A stretch of DNA of 32,081 nt from an uncultured Bacillota bacterium (GCA_902796855.1 CADBQN010000011.1:1-32081); one strand, 5' to 3'. Shown: positions 22,599 to 31,776, counted from the stretch's first letter. The notes: a model not told the origin generated them from the sequence alone. Numbers and translations: made by a program.

Positions 22599-23183
22599 CT
22601 ATATCTTCCGCTGAAACAGCCCGTGGCGGTTGCAATACGCGTAAATCCGCCTGACACGGTTAATTTTGAACCTCGCTTCGGCGTTCCCTTCCGGATACAG
22701 CTTCACGAACTGAACGCCCTGATCCGACACGGCGGCGAGGAACGAGATATAGTGATCCTTTGTCATCGGATGATCCAGCGTAACATAGGATTCATCTTCC
22801 ACGATCTCCACGCGGACAGCGTGCGCCGCGTCCGCCGCCTCGGGTTCCGCCGGCGGCAGGATGATGCCGCAGCAGCTGATCACCGCTTCGCCGGTGGTCT
22901 GAATCACATTGCCGCAGACCGGGCAGACATAAAATTTGCCTTTGACCATGTTCGAAGCGCGGTTCCGATTTTGGATATCCTCACCGGAGAGCAGCTCGAT
23001 GACGGAAATATCAAGCGCCTTTGCCAGCGGTTCAAGTAAAGTGATATCGGGAAAGCCCTGCCCCGTTTCCCATTTGCTCACGGCCTTGCCGCTGACGAAG
23101 AGTTCCTCCGCCAGATCCTCCTGGGTCATCTTCTTTTTTTCACGGAGTCTGCGGATCACGGCTCCGGTTACGTATCTGTCCAT
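22599..23183 (-). CDS. XRE regulator fused to desulfoferrodoxin-like domains
   Basis: The 194-residue protein has an XRE HTH (about 7-66; MTQEDLAEELFVSGKAVSKWE split at the turn). A desulforedoxin-like Fe site follows: C87, C90, C104 and C105. A superoxide-reductase-like domain ends the protein: H121, H138 (HPM), H144, C184 and H187 (YCNRHG) align with the iron ligands of desulfoferrodoxin. The catalytic Glu-Lys before the first His is Ala-Ala here, so it may sense rather than reduce superoxide. ATG at 23183 follows AAGGAGG 8 bases upstream; the upstream frame to 23294 is not family-like. DNA binding controlled by oxidant or iron is an inference. Confidence 0.83.
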   Translation of the reverse strand: MDRYVTGAVIRRLREKKKMTQEDLAEELFVSGKAVSKWETGQGFPDITLLEPLAKALDISVIELLSGEDIQNRNRASNMVKGKFYVCPVCGNVIQTTGEAVISCCGIILPPAEPEAADAAHAVRVEIVEDESYVTLDHPMTKDHYISFLAAVSDQGVQFVKLYPEGNAEARFKINRVRRIYAYCNRHGLFQRKI

Positions 23184-23309
23184 TCCGTTCGCCTCCTTAC
23201 GCTTCGATACTACCACATGGCTTACAAGAAAGCTACCTACGCATCGTGGAGCCGATAAACCGCCGGAGACAGCTCCGTTCAAAGGACGCCTCATCGCGGG
23301 GCCTTTCCC

Positions 23310-23963
23310 TCAGCCAAAAGGCAAAAACCGGCACAGCAGAAACGACAGCGCGAAACCGCAGAACAGCGAGACGGCCAGCTGCTTCGGGGTTTTGTAAAGA
23401 ACAGCCGCCGCGCCGACGAACACCAAAGAATAGAGCAAGCCCCTGAAAGAAACGTAAAAGAGCCCTATGGAAAAACACGCGGCCGCAAAGACGGCGATGA
23501 TCCCGATATCCAGAATCACGGCGGGCGCGCCCTCCCCTTTCGCGTACCAGCAGAGCGCGGCCAGGAACGGCGAAAGCAGGGTGACGCCGTACCAAAACAT
23601 CATATAGGACGCGGGGTTGAAACCGCCGAAAAGGATCGAGCAGATGTGATAGGAAGCGCACATCCCCGCGAAAAAGGCGAAGACATTCAGAGCGGCTCTC
23701 CGGGCGGATGCGCTGAACACAGCGATGGCCAGCGCCGCCAGCAACCAGACGGCAAAATCGGAAAAGAAATTGCCCAAATCGAACGTTTCAATCAGCCTGT
23801 GCCACCATATGCCGCCGTTGAGTTCAAGACAGTCCAGACACTTTGAAAAAGAGCCGAGCGCCATCCCGATGATAAAAACACCTGCGAGGATCAGCGCCGT
23901 TTTTTTCTTCCCCATCTTTCCGGGCACGCGTATTTGATTCAGTCTTTCTTTATTCATGGTCAT
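23310..23963 (-). CDS. Polytopic membrane protein of unknown function
   Basis: The 217-residue protein has six or seven hydrophobic segments, starting at about 22-40, then 70-85, 90-110, 120-140, 147-165, 168-188 and 195-212. A basic N-terminus of about 20 residues suggests it is cytoplasmic. I recognise no family motif. Two ATGs (23963 and 23957) are possible; AAGGT precedes each at a usable distance, so the start is uncertain by two codons. It lies between the XRE/SOR fusion and a small membrane protein. Confidence 0.75.
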   Translation of the reverse strand: MTMNKERLNQIRVPGKMGKKKTALILAGVFIIGMALGSFSKCLDCLELNGGIWWHRLIETFDLGNFFSDFAVWLLAALAIAVFSASARRAALNVFAFFAGMCASYHICSILFGGFNPASYMMFWYGVTLLSPFLAALCWYAKGEGAPAVILDIGIIAVFAAACFSIGLFYVSFRGLLYSLVFVGAAAVLYKTPKQLAVSLFCGFALSFLLCRFLPFG

Positions 23964-24085
23964 ACCTTGTCATACCTTATTTTACAGGGACCGCGCCGGA
24001 TGCCCGTTCCTTCGGATGAAAAAGTGTCAGCATTTATCCCCGCCGCCCACGGAACAGCGGGGCACGGAGAAACGGCGGTTTCGTC

Positions 24086-24364
24086 TCATAGCCAAAAAGA
24101 GAAGATGACAAGCGCGTAAAACACGACAACATAGAGCGTTGCCAGCCAGTCCAAAACGCCGATCACTCTGACGGACCGGTCGCTCCCGGCGATACGCCGG
24201 CCCAAAAAGAAAAACGCGAAGCCCAAAAAAGCCAACAGGAAAGTGACCGCGATGACCGCTCCAACAATCCCTGAGCCAAAAGAAGATACGGCCAGGAAAT
24301 AGGAAACAGGCGCGGAAACCACCGGTATCAATTCTGCAATTATCGCAACGGTCTTTTTTCTCAT
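24086..24364 (-). CDS. Small membrane protein
   Basis: The 92-residue protein has three hydrophobic segments (about 5-27, 30-54 and 68-92) with RRIAGSDRSVR as the charged loop between the second and third. No family is recognised. The ATG at 24364 overlaps the stop of a 42-residue frame that bridges to the MATE gene. It is 103 bases downstream of the MATE stop and may be in the same transcript. Confidence 0.65.
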   Translation of the reverse strand: MRKKTVAIIAELIPVVSAPVSYFLAVSSFGSGIVGAVIAVTFLLAFLGFAFFFLGRRIAGSDRSVRVIGVLDWLATLYVVVFYALVIFSFWL

Positions 24365-24489
24365 TTGTAATTTCTTCTCAGTCTGTTTCGATATAGCGGA
24401 CGAAGAAACCGCTCCAAACAGAGCAGTTCAGAATCATTCAAAACAATCTCGAGGGAACGAGGCACCGCTATATCCTTATAGAAGTCCAT
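24361..24489 (-). CDS. Possible 42-residue ORF between MATE and small membrane gene
   Basis: An ATG frame begins inside the end of the MATE gene and ends in TGA overlapping the ATG of the next gene. The product is a charged peptide ending in arginines and lysine, without a recognisable domain. No good ribosome-binding site is present. It is listed because both its ends overlap neighbours, as in coupled genes; it may equally be chance. Confidence 0.22.
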   Translation of the reverse strand: MDFYKDIAVPRSLEIVLNDSELLCLERFLRPLYRNRLRRNYK

Positions 24490-25811
24490 TTGCCGGACCG
24501 AAAGCGCAGCATACAAAGGAAACAGCGGAAGAACTGATCGGCCATGACACCGCACCAAACCCCCGCGACTCCCATACCCAGCACATTGCCGAAGACATAC
24601 GAAACACCGGTCCGGACGATAACAACGGAAAACAGGGCAGCCATCGTTATATACCTGATATCGCCGGCGCCGCGGAGACATCCGGCATAGACAACCATGA
24701 TAATCTGGAAAATGACTGTCAGAATCAGGCATGGCATTAACTGAATTCCAATGGCGATGATCTCCGCTTCCTCAAAAAACAGCGCGTACAGCGCCGATGC
24801 GCTGACCCACAGCAAAAACGCCAGCACAGCGGAAACGCCGAGACCAAAATCGCGGCAGATTCGGCCGTATTCCGCCGCCAGACGAGGCTTATTTTCACCC
24901 AAACTGCGTCCGACCAAAGCGACGGCTGCCGCCTGAAGGCCATCGCCGAACGCGTAGGAAATGACAAGAATGTTCATTGCGACCTGGTGCGCGGCCATGG
25001 CGTAGTTCCCGCACGCGGCCGCCAAAATCGAAGTCGCGACAAGGCCGACACGAGTCAGCACCTGTTCAATAGAGATCGGCCATCCGAGGCGGAAGATCGC
25101 GCGCAGATCATTTCGGCTTGTACGAATCCTTTCTCCCAAAATCAGCGGGATGCTGAGGAATCCATCCTTTTTCAACAGAGAAGCTATGCTGATGACACAC
25201 CCGACAGCCGTACCGATGACCGTCGCCGCGGCGGCACCGCGTATTCCCAGCGCGGGAAAGCCCATATGCCCGCCGATCAACAGATAATCGAAGACAATAT
25301 TTACAATATTGGCCGCCATATTCGTGCGCATGGTAATCTTTGTATTCCCGGCGCCTCGCTGGGCCGCGTTGATCACCATCTGAATACAGGAGAACACCAT
25401 ACAGCCCATGACGATCCTATAATAAGAAGTCGCCGCCGCATGCGTTTCCGATGTCGCGCCGCACGCGTTCATAATGGCCGGAGCGAAAAGAAACAGCAGG
25501 GTGCTCATGGCGGCGGACAGCAAAATCACCCATAAAATCGCTGTCAGTGTCAATGCGTTTGCCCCTATTCTGTTTTTCTGCCCGTTTCGTCTGGCAACAA
25601 GCGTCGCGACCGCGATATTGACCGCGTAGAACAGTGTGAAACCGGCGTATTTGGGCTGATTTGTCAGCCCAATCGCGGCAACGGCATTCGCGCCCAAGGA
25701 GCTGACCATAAAAGAGTCTATAAACCCGATTACGGCAGTAAACAGCGATTCCGCGATGGCGGGCGACGCGATTCGGAGTGTTTCCGCCAGCATGTCCCTT
25801 TTTATTGTCAT
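24468..25811 (-). CDS. MATE family multidrug/cation antiporter
   Basis: The 447-residue protein is a complete 12-helix MATE transporter: ASPAIAESLFTAVIGFIDSFMV, GAGNTKITMRTNMAANIVNI, ILGWPISIEQ-type repeat start (RLGWPISIEQVL) and GCLRGAGDIRYI mark the two six-helix halves (each quoted stretch spans a helix boundary). It exports organic cations or drugs using Na+ or H+ gradients. ATG at 25811 follows AGGGA 9 bases upstream; the extension to 25886 lacks a site. It lies 84 bases after the methyltransferase gene. Confidence 0.92.
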   Translation of the reverse strand: MTIKRDMLAETLRIASPAIAESLFTAVIGFIDSFMVSSLGANAVAAIGLTNQPKYAGFTLFYAVNIAVATLVARRNGQKNRIGANALTLTAILWVILLSAAMSTLLFLFAPAIMNACGATSETHAAATSYYRIVMGCMVFSCIQMVINAAQRGAGNTKITMRTNMAANIVNIVFDYLLIGGHMGFPALGIRGAAAATVIGTAVGCVISIASLLKKDGFLSIPLILGERIRTSRNDLRAIFRLGWPISIEQVLTRVGLVATSILAAACGNYAMAAHQVAMNILVISYAFGDGLQAAAVALVGRSLGENKPRLAAEYGRICRDFGLGVSAVLAFLLWVSASALYALFFEEAEIIAIGIQLMPCLILTVIFQIIMVVYAGCLRGAGDIRYITMAALFSVVIVRTGVSYVFGNVLGMGVAGVWCGVMADQFFRCFLCMLRFRSGKWTSIRI

Positions 25812-25895
25812 TGTTATTTTCCCTGCAAATAGTGGATTTACAGATTTGTTATAAACAGACCCAAGGATTCCGCCCCTTGGATTCAAGCCGCTTTC

Positions 25896-26792
25896 TTATT
25901 TTTCTGCTCTCTTTTTTACCGCCAGACAGTAACCTATACCGTCCGGCGCTTCCATACGGTGTTCGGATTCTTTGATATTATGATTCTGAAAGAACGCTTC
26001 CGTCGCTTCGTCATCATTCAGATGCTCATAGATCAGGAACCCCGCTTCCGAAAGCATATCTTCCAGCTCATCGTAGGAATAGACCGCTTTCATCGGTTCC
26101 CCTGCCGCCGCGGCAAGTTCACGGCCGCGCCGGCTTACGGACCCGTCCTTGGAGAAAGGATAGTCAAAACAGATGGAAGATCCTTCGCGCCAAAGGGCGG
26201 ATATCCAATTGATGAGGCGCGCGAAGTCTTCGTTGGAGAGATAATAGCTGATGCCGAGCAAACTGCCAAAGGCTCTCCGATTCACGTCAAATCCCTTTTT
26301 AATCAGCTCCTCTTTCCAAAAAGGACGGGAAAGATCGCAGCCGATGGACTCAACCCGGCAAAGGGGCGCGAAGTCTCCGCGGGCGATTCGTTTTTGTTTA
26401 TCCGCCATCATCTCCGGTCGGTCCAATTCAAACACCGTTAGTTTTCGGTTTTCGGTACGGAGCGCAAACGTATCATATCCGCAGGCAAATAGAACGATCT
26501 GATCGCAGCCGATCCTTACGGCGTTATCAATCGCCCGCTCGCAAAAGGCGCTTCTTGCCAGAACGGGCGGCGCGAGCTGATGATCGACGATCAAGCGCAG
26601 CGCGTCGTCTTTCGACCCCTTAAAACCCGGCGCGAAATAGGAAATGCCCTCGGACATGTTCCGTGAAATCCCGGCATACTCCTCTTCTGTCAGCATTTTT
26701 TCCGCGAGCCGATCCGCGAAAATCCATTCCGAATGATGCCGATAATGATACGACCTTGCAAAGGCGCTGATAAGAGCGGTCATATGTTCCAT
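25896..26792 (-). CDS. LCMT-type class I SAM-dependent methyltransferase
   Basis: The 298-residue protein belongs to the leucine carboxyl methyltransferase (PPM1/Tcmp-like) family: IVLFACGYDTFALR matches its SAM-binding glycine loop, and FELDRPEMMADK the acidic motif at the ribose. Bacterial members methylate small carboxylates, often natural products; the substrate is unknown. The ATG at 26792 is 8 bases from GGAGG; an in-frame TTG at 26798 is too close. It has its own promoter and may be read through to the MATE gene, suggesting modification plus export, an inference. Confidence 0.85.
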   Translation of the reverse strand: MEHMTALISAFARSYHYRHHSEWIFADRLAEKMLTEEEYAGISRNMSEGISYFAPGFKGSKDDALRLIVDHQLAPPVLARSAFCERAIDNAVRIGCDQIVLFACGYDTFALRTENRKLTVFELDRPEMMADKQKRIARGDFAPLCRVESIGCDLSRPFWKEELIKKGFDVNRRAFGSLLGISYYLSNEDFARLINWISALWREGSSICFDYPFSKDGSVSRRGRELAAAAGEPMKAVYSYDELEDMLSEAGFLIYEHLNDDEATEAFFQNHNIKESEHRMEAPDGIGYCLAVKKRAEK

Positions 26793-26826
26793 GTTCAAAA
26801 CCTCCTTTTTCCGTGTTGATATCTAA

Positions 26827-26855
26827 ATCATACAGCGTGTTTCAGGAGATTACAA
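26827..26855 (-). promoter_or_regulatory. Promoter of the methyltransferase gene
   Basis: TTGTAA (26855-26850) and TATGAT (26832-26827) are separated by 17 bases. Confidence 0.7.
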
Positions 26856-26920
26856 GTCTTGAAAAATCGGTGTTTTTATGGTAATGTGACCGCAAAAAGC
26901 TTTCGAACGGGCAATCCAAA

Positions 26921-26956
26921 GAAGCCGTTCTTTTGGAGGAAGAACGGAATGGCTTC
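26921..26956 (-). terminator. Probable terminator after TIGR04076 gene
   Basis: CCGTTCTT/AAGAACGG with outer GAAG/CTTC pairing is followed by a short T-rich stretch (CTTTGGATT) on the minus strand. Confidence 0.5.
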
Positions 26957-26999
26957 CTGTTTTGCGCCGTGTGCCGCTTCAAGCCGGCGCGTGATTCTC

Positions 27000-27410
27000 T
27001 CAGCCGGTATAGGCGTCCTCGGCACTGTTTTTAAAATTCTGCTTCGCCAGCCACTCTTCCTCTTCCGGCGTCTCCGGCAGGTCGATCCGCTCGATCTTAA
27101 AAATGACCGGCCTCGTCCCGTCATTGCAGCAGGCGATCATCACGCGCTCGTCATTCGTCCACTTATGCATGATGGAACCGCCCTGCAGCGCCGTGTATAC
27201 ATAGCGGCTGACGGCGTCCCAGGCCTCGCCGCAGAACCGGCCGTTCATCAAATGATAGAAATCATCTTGTTCCGCCGTGCGCTTCAAAATGAAGGTATCG
27301 CCCGCTTTAAAACAGGGGCACGGCCCCGACTTCGGGTCGGCCAGATATTTCTCCTGTAGTTCCGGAAACACCTTCGTTTCCAAAACCGTTATCTTACATT
27401 CGTAACGCAT
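27000..27410 (-). CDS. TIGR04076 family protein
   Basis: The 136-residue protein matches the TIGR04076 pattern: CKITVLET at the start, CPCFKAGDTFIL, FCGEAWDAVSRYVYTALQGG (a helix region) and CCNDGTRPVIFKIER near the end. Function is unknown; the several cysteines suggest a metal or cluster site. A 25-residue acidic tail follows the core. ATG at 27410 follows GGGAG 7 bases upstream. It ends the run of MBL, sfsA and cupin genes, 78 bases after the cupin. Confidence 0.85.
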   Translation of the reverse strand: MRYECKITVLETKVFPELQEKYLADPKSGPCPCFKAGDTFILKRTAEQDDFYHLMNGRFCGEAWDAVSRYVYTALQGGSIMHKWTNDERVMIACCNDGTRPVIFKIERIDLPETPEEEEWLAKQNFKNSAEDAYTG

Positions 27411-27488
27411 TTTTTGTCTCCCGTTTTTTAATCAACAGAAACGGCTCCGATTGAGCGTTCCGACAAAACCGCCTTTTTTTATGCCGTT

Positions 27489-27818
27489 TTATCTCGACAC
27501 CACCAGCGTGAGCATCACCAGATCCTCATCCCCGGTGTTGATGATGCTGTGCTCCGAACCCTTTGGACAGATGTGCATGACGCCGGGTTTCAGTTCTTCT
27601 TCCGCGCCGCCGCAAATGGCCCGGCCGGTTCCGGACAGAATATAGTTCATATCGTCCCCGGACGTCTGCGTATGCGCTCCGATGCTCCCGCCGGGGTGAA
27701 TCGCTGTCGGTACGATGCGGTATTTCTCGTCGCTGTACATTTTTGCCGACATCGTACCGGTACCGCCGTTCATGCCCGGGATCGTTCTTTCTTCTATTTC
27801 GTTAAAATCGATGATCAT
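27489..27818 (-). CDS. Small cupin-domain protein
   Basis: The 109-residue protein is a single cupin: HPGGSIGAHTQTSGDDMNYILSGTG gives the first metal motif (split; His and Glu/Asp positions partly kept) and PGVMHICPKGSEHSIINTG the second. It may bind a sugar, an acid or a metal. ATG at 27818 follows GAGG 9 bases upstream, and it starts 10 bases after sfsA. Confidence 0.87.
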   Translation of the reverse strand: MIIDFNEIEERTIPGMNGGTGTMSAKMYSDEKYRIVPTAIHPGGSIGAHTQTSGDDMNYILSGTGRAICGGAEEELKPGVMHICPKGSEHSIINTGDEDLVMLTLVVSR

Positions 27819-27828
27819 GCTGTTAACC

Positions 27829-28566
27829 TCACTCTATGTTGATTGGAAAATACTTTCTCAGCTTTACACCATCGGGGGTAATTTCAAAATTCGCCTGCCA
27901 TGTCTCCACGCCTTTCGACACGCTTTCGGACACTGTCGCTTTGACTTCCTCATAGTTGGTGCTCCGCTCAACGATCCGAAAGCCGGGATTGTCATAGAGA
28001 AAGACCACCAGCATGATGGCGCGTTCGCGCTCTTTAAGGCTTTTCCCCAGTTCCGCCATGTGCCGCTGCATCCGTGTCGTCAACGAAAACGGCGCGGCTT
28101 TTTTTGTTTTCACCCACGCAGGGATCTCCGTCTGCAAATGCTGCAGCGGTGTTTTGACTTCAAGATAGGTATTTCCGACCAGGAAATCCAGTTTTGAGTC
28201 GCCGAGAAAGGTCTCGCGCCGCACCTCATGGCAGGCGCCGACCATCTCGGCGAAACCGCCGTTTTTAAGATAATGCTCCACATAGCGGTTGGCGGCGTTT
28301 TGATTGATGCCGATCCATGTTTTTTCGTCGTCTTCCGGTCGGTCCAGCGAAACGGCCTCGACCGTGTAGGGCGTCTTACGTTTCGGCTCTGTACTTTTTG
28401 ACAACAGACAGGGCCTCCCGGCGAGGTCCAGGTTGCCGACTCTGCCGGTGGTCGGACAATGGCAGGATACGCCCGCCTGTCCGTCCACACTGACCGCCAT
28501 TGTGAACTGGCTTTTTCTTTTTTCGATGATCCCTTCCGCCAGCGGACGCTCAAATACAAAATCCAT
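27829..28566 (-). CDS. sfsA: SfsA family DNA/RNA nuclease
   Basis: The 245-residue protein carries the SfsA motifs: HCPTTGRVGNLDLAGRP near the N-terminus (OB-like part) and SKLDFLVGNTYLEVKTP (nuclease core with D...E-V-K). SfsA was first linked to sugar fermentation genes in E. coli; the fold is now regarded as nuclease-like. Length is typical. ATG at 28566 follows GGAG 7 bases upstream and is 3 bases from the MBL stop. Confidence 0.93.
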   Translation of the reverse strand: MDFVFERPLAEGIIEKRKSQFTMAVSVDGQAGVSCHCPTTGRVGNLDLAGRPCLLSKSTEPKRKTPYTVEAVSLDRPEDDEKTWIGINQNAANRYVEHYLKNGGFAEMVGACHEVRRETFLGDSKLDFLVGNTYLEVKTPLQHLQTEIPAWVKTKKAAPFSLTTRMQRHMAELGKSLKERERAIMLVVFLYDNPGFRIVERSTNYEEVKATVSESVSKGVETWQANFEITPDGVKLRKYFPINIE

Positions 28567-28569
28567 ATT

Positions 28570-29187
28570 TCATCTCCTGTTTGGCTTGATCCGTTCAAAA
28601 TTGTTGTTCCATAGTTCGCCTTGAACCGTTCTTTCGGGAGCATGGGCGTAAAAGACCCGTTTCGGATGAAAAGAGAGGAGATGCTCCCAGTCTTTCTTCA
28701 AAGAAACGTTATCTTCATAGGCCTCAATGTACTCAAAGGGCTCAAGATCCCCGACAAAGCAGTCCCCGTCGTCCAAAACGAGGGAGACGCTGTCCGGGCT
28801 GTGGCTCGGGGTGCGAAGAATTTCGCCCGCTATGCCGAGCCGGGCGAGAAAATCCCTGCTCTCCCCGAGGGAAATGACCGTCGCATTCGCTTCGTTAATC
28901 GGAACAAAGGGCAGGCCATCCCTTTCAAAAAGTCGGTCAGAAAAATGAAGCGATTCCCTTTGTACGTCGATCAGCAAAAGACGGACGCCCTGATTCATGA
29001 GCTTCCCGATGAGCCCCATATGATCGGGATGATAGTGCGTCGCCAAAACGTATTTTATATCTGTTACCCTAACGCCGTTCTTTTTCAGCGCTTTATAAAA
29101 AGCGGGCAGCGTTCCGGCATAGTCGGTATCCACAAGCAGACCGCTGATAAAGAAGGTATTCGTGTTTCCGTACTTCAACTTTTTCAT
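28570..29187 (-). CDS. MBL-fold metallo-hydrolase
   Basis: The 205-residue protein has the metal motif THYHPDH (H51, H53, D55, H56), then TPSHSPDS and FVGDLEP as further ligands, and FYAHAPE at the end. It should bind two zinc or iron ions and hydrolyse an ester, thioester or similar. Strand order and short length fit glyoxalase-II or quorum-lactonase-like members. The ribosome-binding site is weak. It begins an apparent operon with sfsA and the cupin. Confidence 0.87.
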   Translation of the reverse strand: MKKLKYGNTNTFFISGLLVDTDYAGTLPAFYKALKKNGVRVTDIKYVLATHYHPDHMGLIGKLMNQGVRLLLIDVQRESLHFSDRLFERDGLPFVPINEANATVISLGESRDFLARLGIAGEILRTPSHSPDSVSLVLDDGDCFVGDLEPFEYIEAYEDNVSLKKDWEHLLSFHPKRVFYAHAPERTVQGELWNNNFERIKPNRR

Positions 29188-29238
29188 AGGCTTTATTCCG
29201 GCCGGCCCCGGTTCTTTTGGTTCGTCCGGCAGACCGCT

Positions 29239-29985
29239 TTATCGGGAAATGAGTTTTAAAAACTTCCTGTCGTTCATCTGCTCGTTTGTCAGATATTCGC
29301 CGTCGTGAAACAGCGCGTAGGTCGTGACAGGCGTCGGCGCGTTCCGCGCCTCGTCCTTGCTTTCAAGACGGATCGCTTTGAAGGGAATGTGACGTTCCTC
29401 GGCTGTCCGCGCGACGATGGGCACATACTTCGCGTTAAAGGGGCACTGATTTGTGTAGTAGAGCACATAGCCTTGTTCTTCAACACGCGGATTTTTGGCG
29501 CATTCTTTGAATTTCGGCTTTTCGGCGTCGTCGGAAAAAGGCAGGTACCAAAGCTGAATGCCGTTCGCCGCTTCGTCACAAACGGTAAAGCCCTTGTATT
29601 TCAAATACTTCGGGTCGGCGAGGAACGGCTTTTTCTTCGCCGCGGAGAGAACGCAAAGTCCCTTTTTGCCTTTTCCCCTGCTGTCCTCAATACAGGCGCC
29701 GAGCAGGTCGTTTGAATAGCCGTGCCCCTTAAACGAACCGGATACCCAGAGGCAGTCGATATACATATACCCCTCCGCCGAAATCGGGTTCCACGCGTTC
29801 TCGGCGGGGATATACTCAATAAAGCACTTTCCGCGCTCCGCGCTTTTCAAAAAGACGAGTCCGTCGTCGAAGCGCTCCGCGAGCCACGCTTTTTTCGACT
29901 TTACCTGAGCGTCCCCGCTGTTCGATATGGCGCAGCAAATATGTTCTTTTTCCAAATTCTCTTTTGTAACTTTTACGTATTCCAT
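29239..29985 (-). CDS. GNAT acetyltransferase with YoaP-like domain
   Basis: The 248-residue protein has a GNAT domain (about 1-150; SGSFKGHGYSNDLLGACIED is the acetyl-CoA loop) and a C-terminal thioredoxin-like YoaP domain (about 172-248) with YYTNQCPFNAKYVP at its start. YoaP-like proteins act on unknown small substrates. ATG at 29985 follows GGAG 8 bases upstream; in-frame ATG at 30006 has no site. It lies 51 bases before the MBL gene and may be co-transcribed. Confidence 0.87.
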   Translation of the reverse strand: MEYVKVTKENLEKEHICCAISNSGDAQVKSKKAWLAERFDDGLVFLKSAERGKCFIEYIPAENAWNPISAEGYMYIDCLWVSGSFKGHGYSNDLLGACIEDSRGKGKKGLCVLSAAKKKPFLADPKYLKYKGFTVCDEAANGIQLWYLPFSDDAEKPKFKECAKNPRVEEQGYVLYYTNQCPFNAKYVPIVARTAEERHIPFKAIRLESKDEARNAPTPVTTYALFHDGEYLTNEQMNDRKFLKLISR

Positions 29986-30040
29986 CGGAGCGTCTCCTCT
30001 ATTCATCCGAATCCACTGATTTTACGCGTCCTTTTCGGTT

Positions 30041-31693
30041 TTAAAACCCGAAAGCGGTGAGATAACACATCGTACAGAAGCTGGCGATGCCGAACCAGAC
30101 GGCGAGGCTGACCGGCGGCTTAAACAACAGCCGCAGCACCGTTTTCACAATATCCTTCTTCGTCAAATTCGGATTCCGCTTTTCCCGGTATCGCTTCTTC
30201 GTCCCGTCCGGCAACAAGATATAGATCCAAGGTCTGTCATACAGACTAATCCGCCCGAACTTCAGCAGATAGATCGGAATCACCGGCACAAAGACGCAGA
30301 ACCAGACGGCGCTGCCGCCGAGTTCCAGTTCGGAAAAGTGAAAACCGTTCAGGAAAAGGGCAACAATGACCGGCAGGAACAGCACCGCCAACGCCGCCAG
30401 GATCATCCCGACAAAGCGCAGGGGCGACGAGAACCGGATCTCCACTTCTTCCCGCTTTCCGTTCAGCGTCTTAAAAAAGATCGGCGGCGTGATGTGCCGC
30501 TCCGGCGGCGTCGTTTTCGTCAGTTTGCCGTCGACCCCCCGGACAAAGGATTCGTCACCGGAGGTAAAGATCTTTCTGCCGCGCTCCACGCGGAATTTCA
30601 GCCGATCCGTGTCACTGTACGCGGCCAGGGTGACGATGAATGCGAAAAACGCGAGGGCGCCGGTGAAAAAAAGACTTTCTTGGAGGCCGACGCCAAAGAG
30701 GGAAAACCCCAAAAAGGAGACGAGACCGATGGCGGCCGTGGCGAAAACGGATTTCAGCCACCACGGCAGGAAAAAGTAATGCGATTCTTTTATGGCACGG
30801 ACGCTGACCTTCCCCGTCTGTCCGTTGACCGCCGCCATCAAATCACCGTCGGCGAGATAATAGACCGGCAGCAGCGCGGGCATCCTGACGACATTTGAAA
30901 CGTCGGTTTCGACCTGTACCGCCTCGGTTTCCAGCACCTTGCGGACGGTGGGCGCGTAAGATTCGCCGACTTCCTCACGGACACGTTTTTCCAGCTCTTT
31001 GCCGGGAATATGATCGGTCTTCAGATGATGTCCCGCGACATATGCGAAATCAAATTCCGTCAGCTCGTCCAGATCAAAAGGCTCCATCGCGTCCAGCAAC
31101 AGATTATCAAGCTGTTCGGAACAGTTGACGAACACCTCGTCGATGAATCCGCCGCAGCTGTGGGCGCCGCCGCCGGAGAACCGCCGCACCGCGCAGGAGA
31201 CCGGGCCGCGGATGAATTCATAGGGAAGATAGAATCCTTTCATTTCACCGATCTTCCCTTTCAGGAGTTTTGCCTCTTTTTTTCCGTGATGTTCCTCACA
31301 CCACCGGGAGAGACATTCCCGGGCTTCTTCTTCCGTGATCCGGAAGGGAATCACGATCTCCGGCAGGTTCTTCTTGTACAGATAATCCTTCCTGACGAGG
31401 GCGCGTCCGCAAAAAGCGCAGTTCGCGAGGGCCTCGTTTTCCTCGAACACAACTTCCGCGCCGCAGCCCGAACAGGAAGCGCGCCGCAGACGATAATTCC
31501 CCGAAGACTCCCGCAGCCGGTTTTGGCGCAGTTCCCGAAAGCCGCGCTTCTCCTCCTGCGCCGCGCCGACGGTGACTTTGCCGCCGCAGTGTTGACAGGC
31601 GTAAACACCGCCGCGGATATCATAGGCCGCGGGCGCGCCGCAGTTCGGGCAGTGGATATCCGCGATTTTGTTTGTGCTCATATCATCTTTCAT
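30041..31693 (-). CDS. Zinc-ribbon membrane protein (TFIIB-type zinc ribbon family)
   Basis: The 550-residue protein has two zinc ribbons at the N-terminus: C15/C18 with C33/C36, and C74/C77 with C92/C95. A soluble domain of about 200 residues follows, then about five membrane segments (about 312-332, 335-355, 430-450, 470-492 and 525-547). Such proteins are common in Clostridia and are sometimes wrongly labelled PriA or TFIIB-like; function is unknown. ATG at 31693 follows GGAGG 12 bases upstream; a second ATG four codons later is possible. Confidence 0.82.
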   Translation of the reverse strand: MKDDMSTNKIADIHCPNCGAPAAYDIRGGVYACQHCGGKVTVGAAQEEKRGFRELRQNRLRESSGNYRLRRASCSGCGAEVVFEENEALANCAFCGRALVRKDYLYKKNLPEIVIPFRITEEEARECLSRWCEEHHGKKEAKLLKGKIGEMKGFYLPYEFIRGPVSCAVRRFSGGGAHSCGGFIDEVFVNCSEQLDNLLLDAMEPFDLDELTEFDFAYVAGHHLKTDHIPGKELEKRVREEVGESYAPTVRKVLETEAVQVETDVSNVVRMPALLPVYYLADGDLMAAVNGQTGKVSVRAIKESHYFFLPWWLKSVFATAAIGLVSFLGFSLFGVGLQESLFFTGALAFFAFIVTLAAYSDTDRLKFRVERGRKIFTSGDESFVRGVDGKLTKTTPPERHITPPIFFKTLNGKREEVEIRFSSPLRFVGMILAALAVLFLPVIVALFLNGFHFSELELGGSAVWFCVFVPVIPIYLLKFGRISLYDRPWIYILLPDGTKKRYREKRNPNLTKKDIVKTVLRLLFKPPVSLAVWFGIASFCTMCYLTAFGF

Positions 31694-31776
31694 GTCCGTT
31701 TTTCACCTCCTGAAATACAGCCTGAACGCGGTCATAACCGGTTCCTTTTTCTTCCGCGCGCTTTTCGCGCCGCGGC

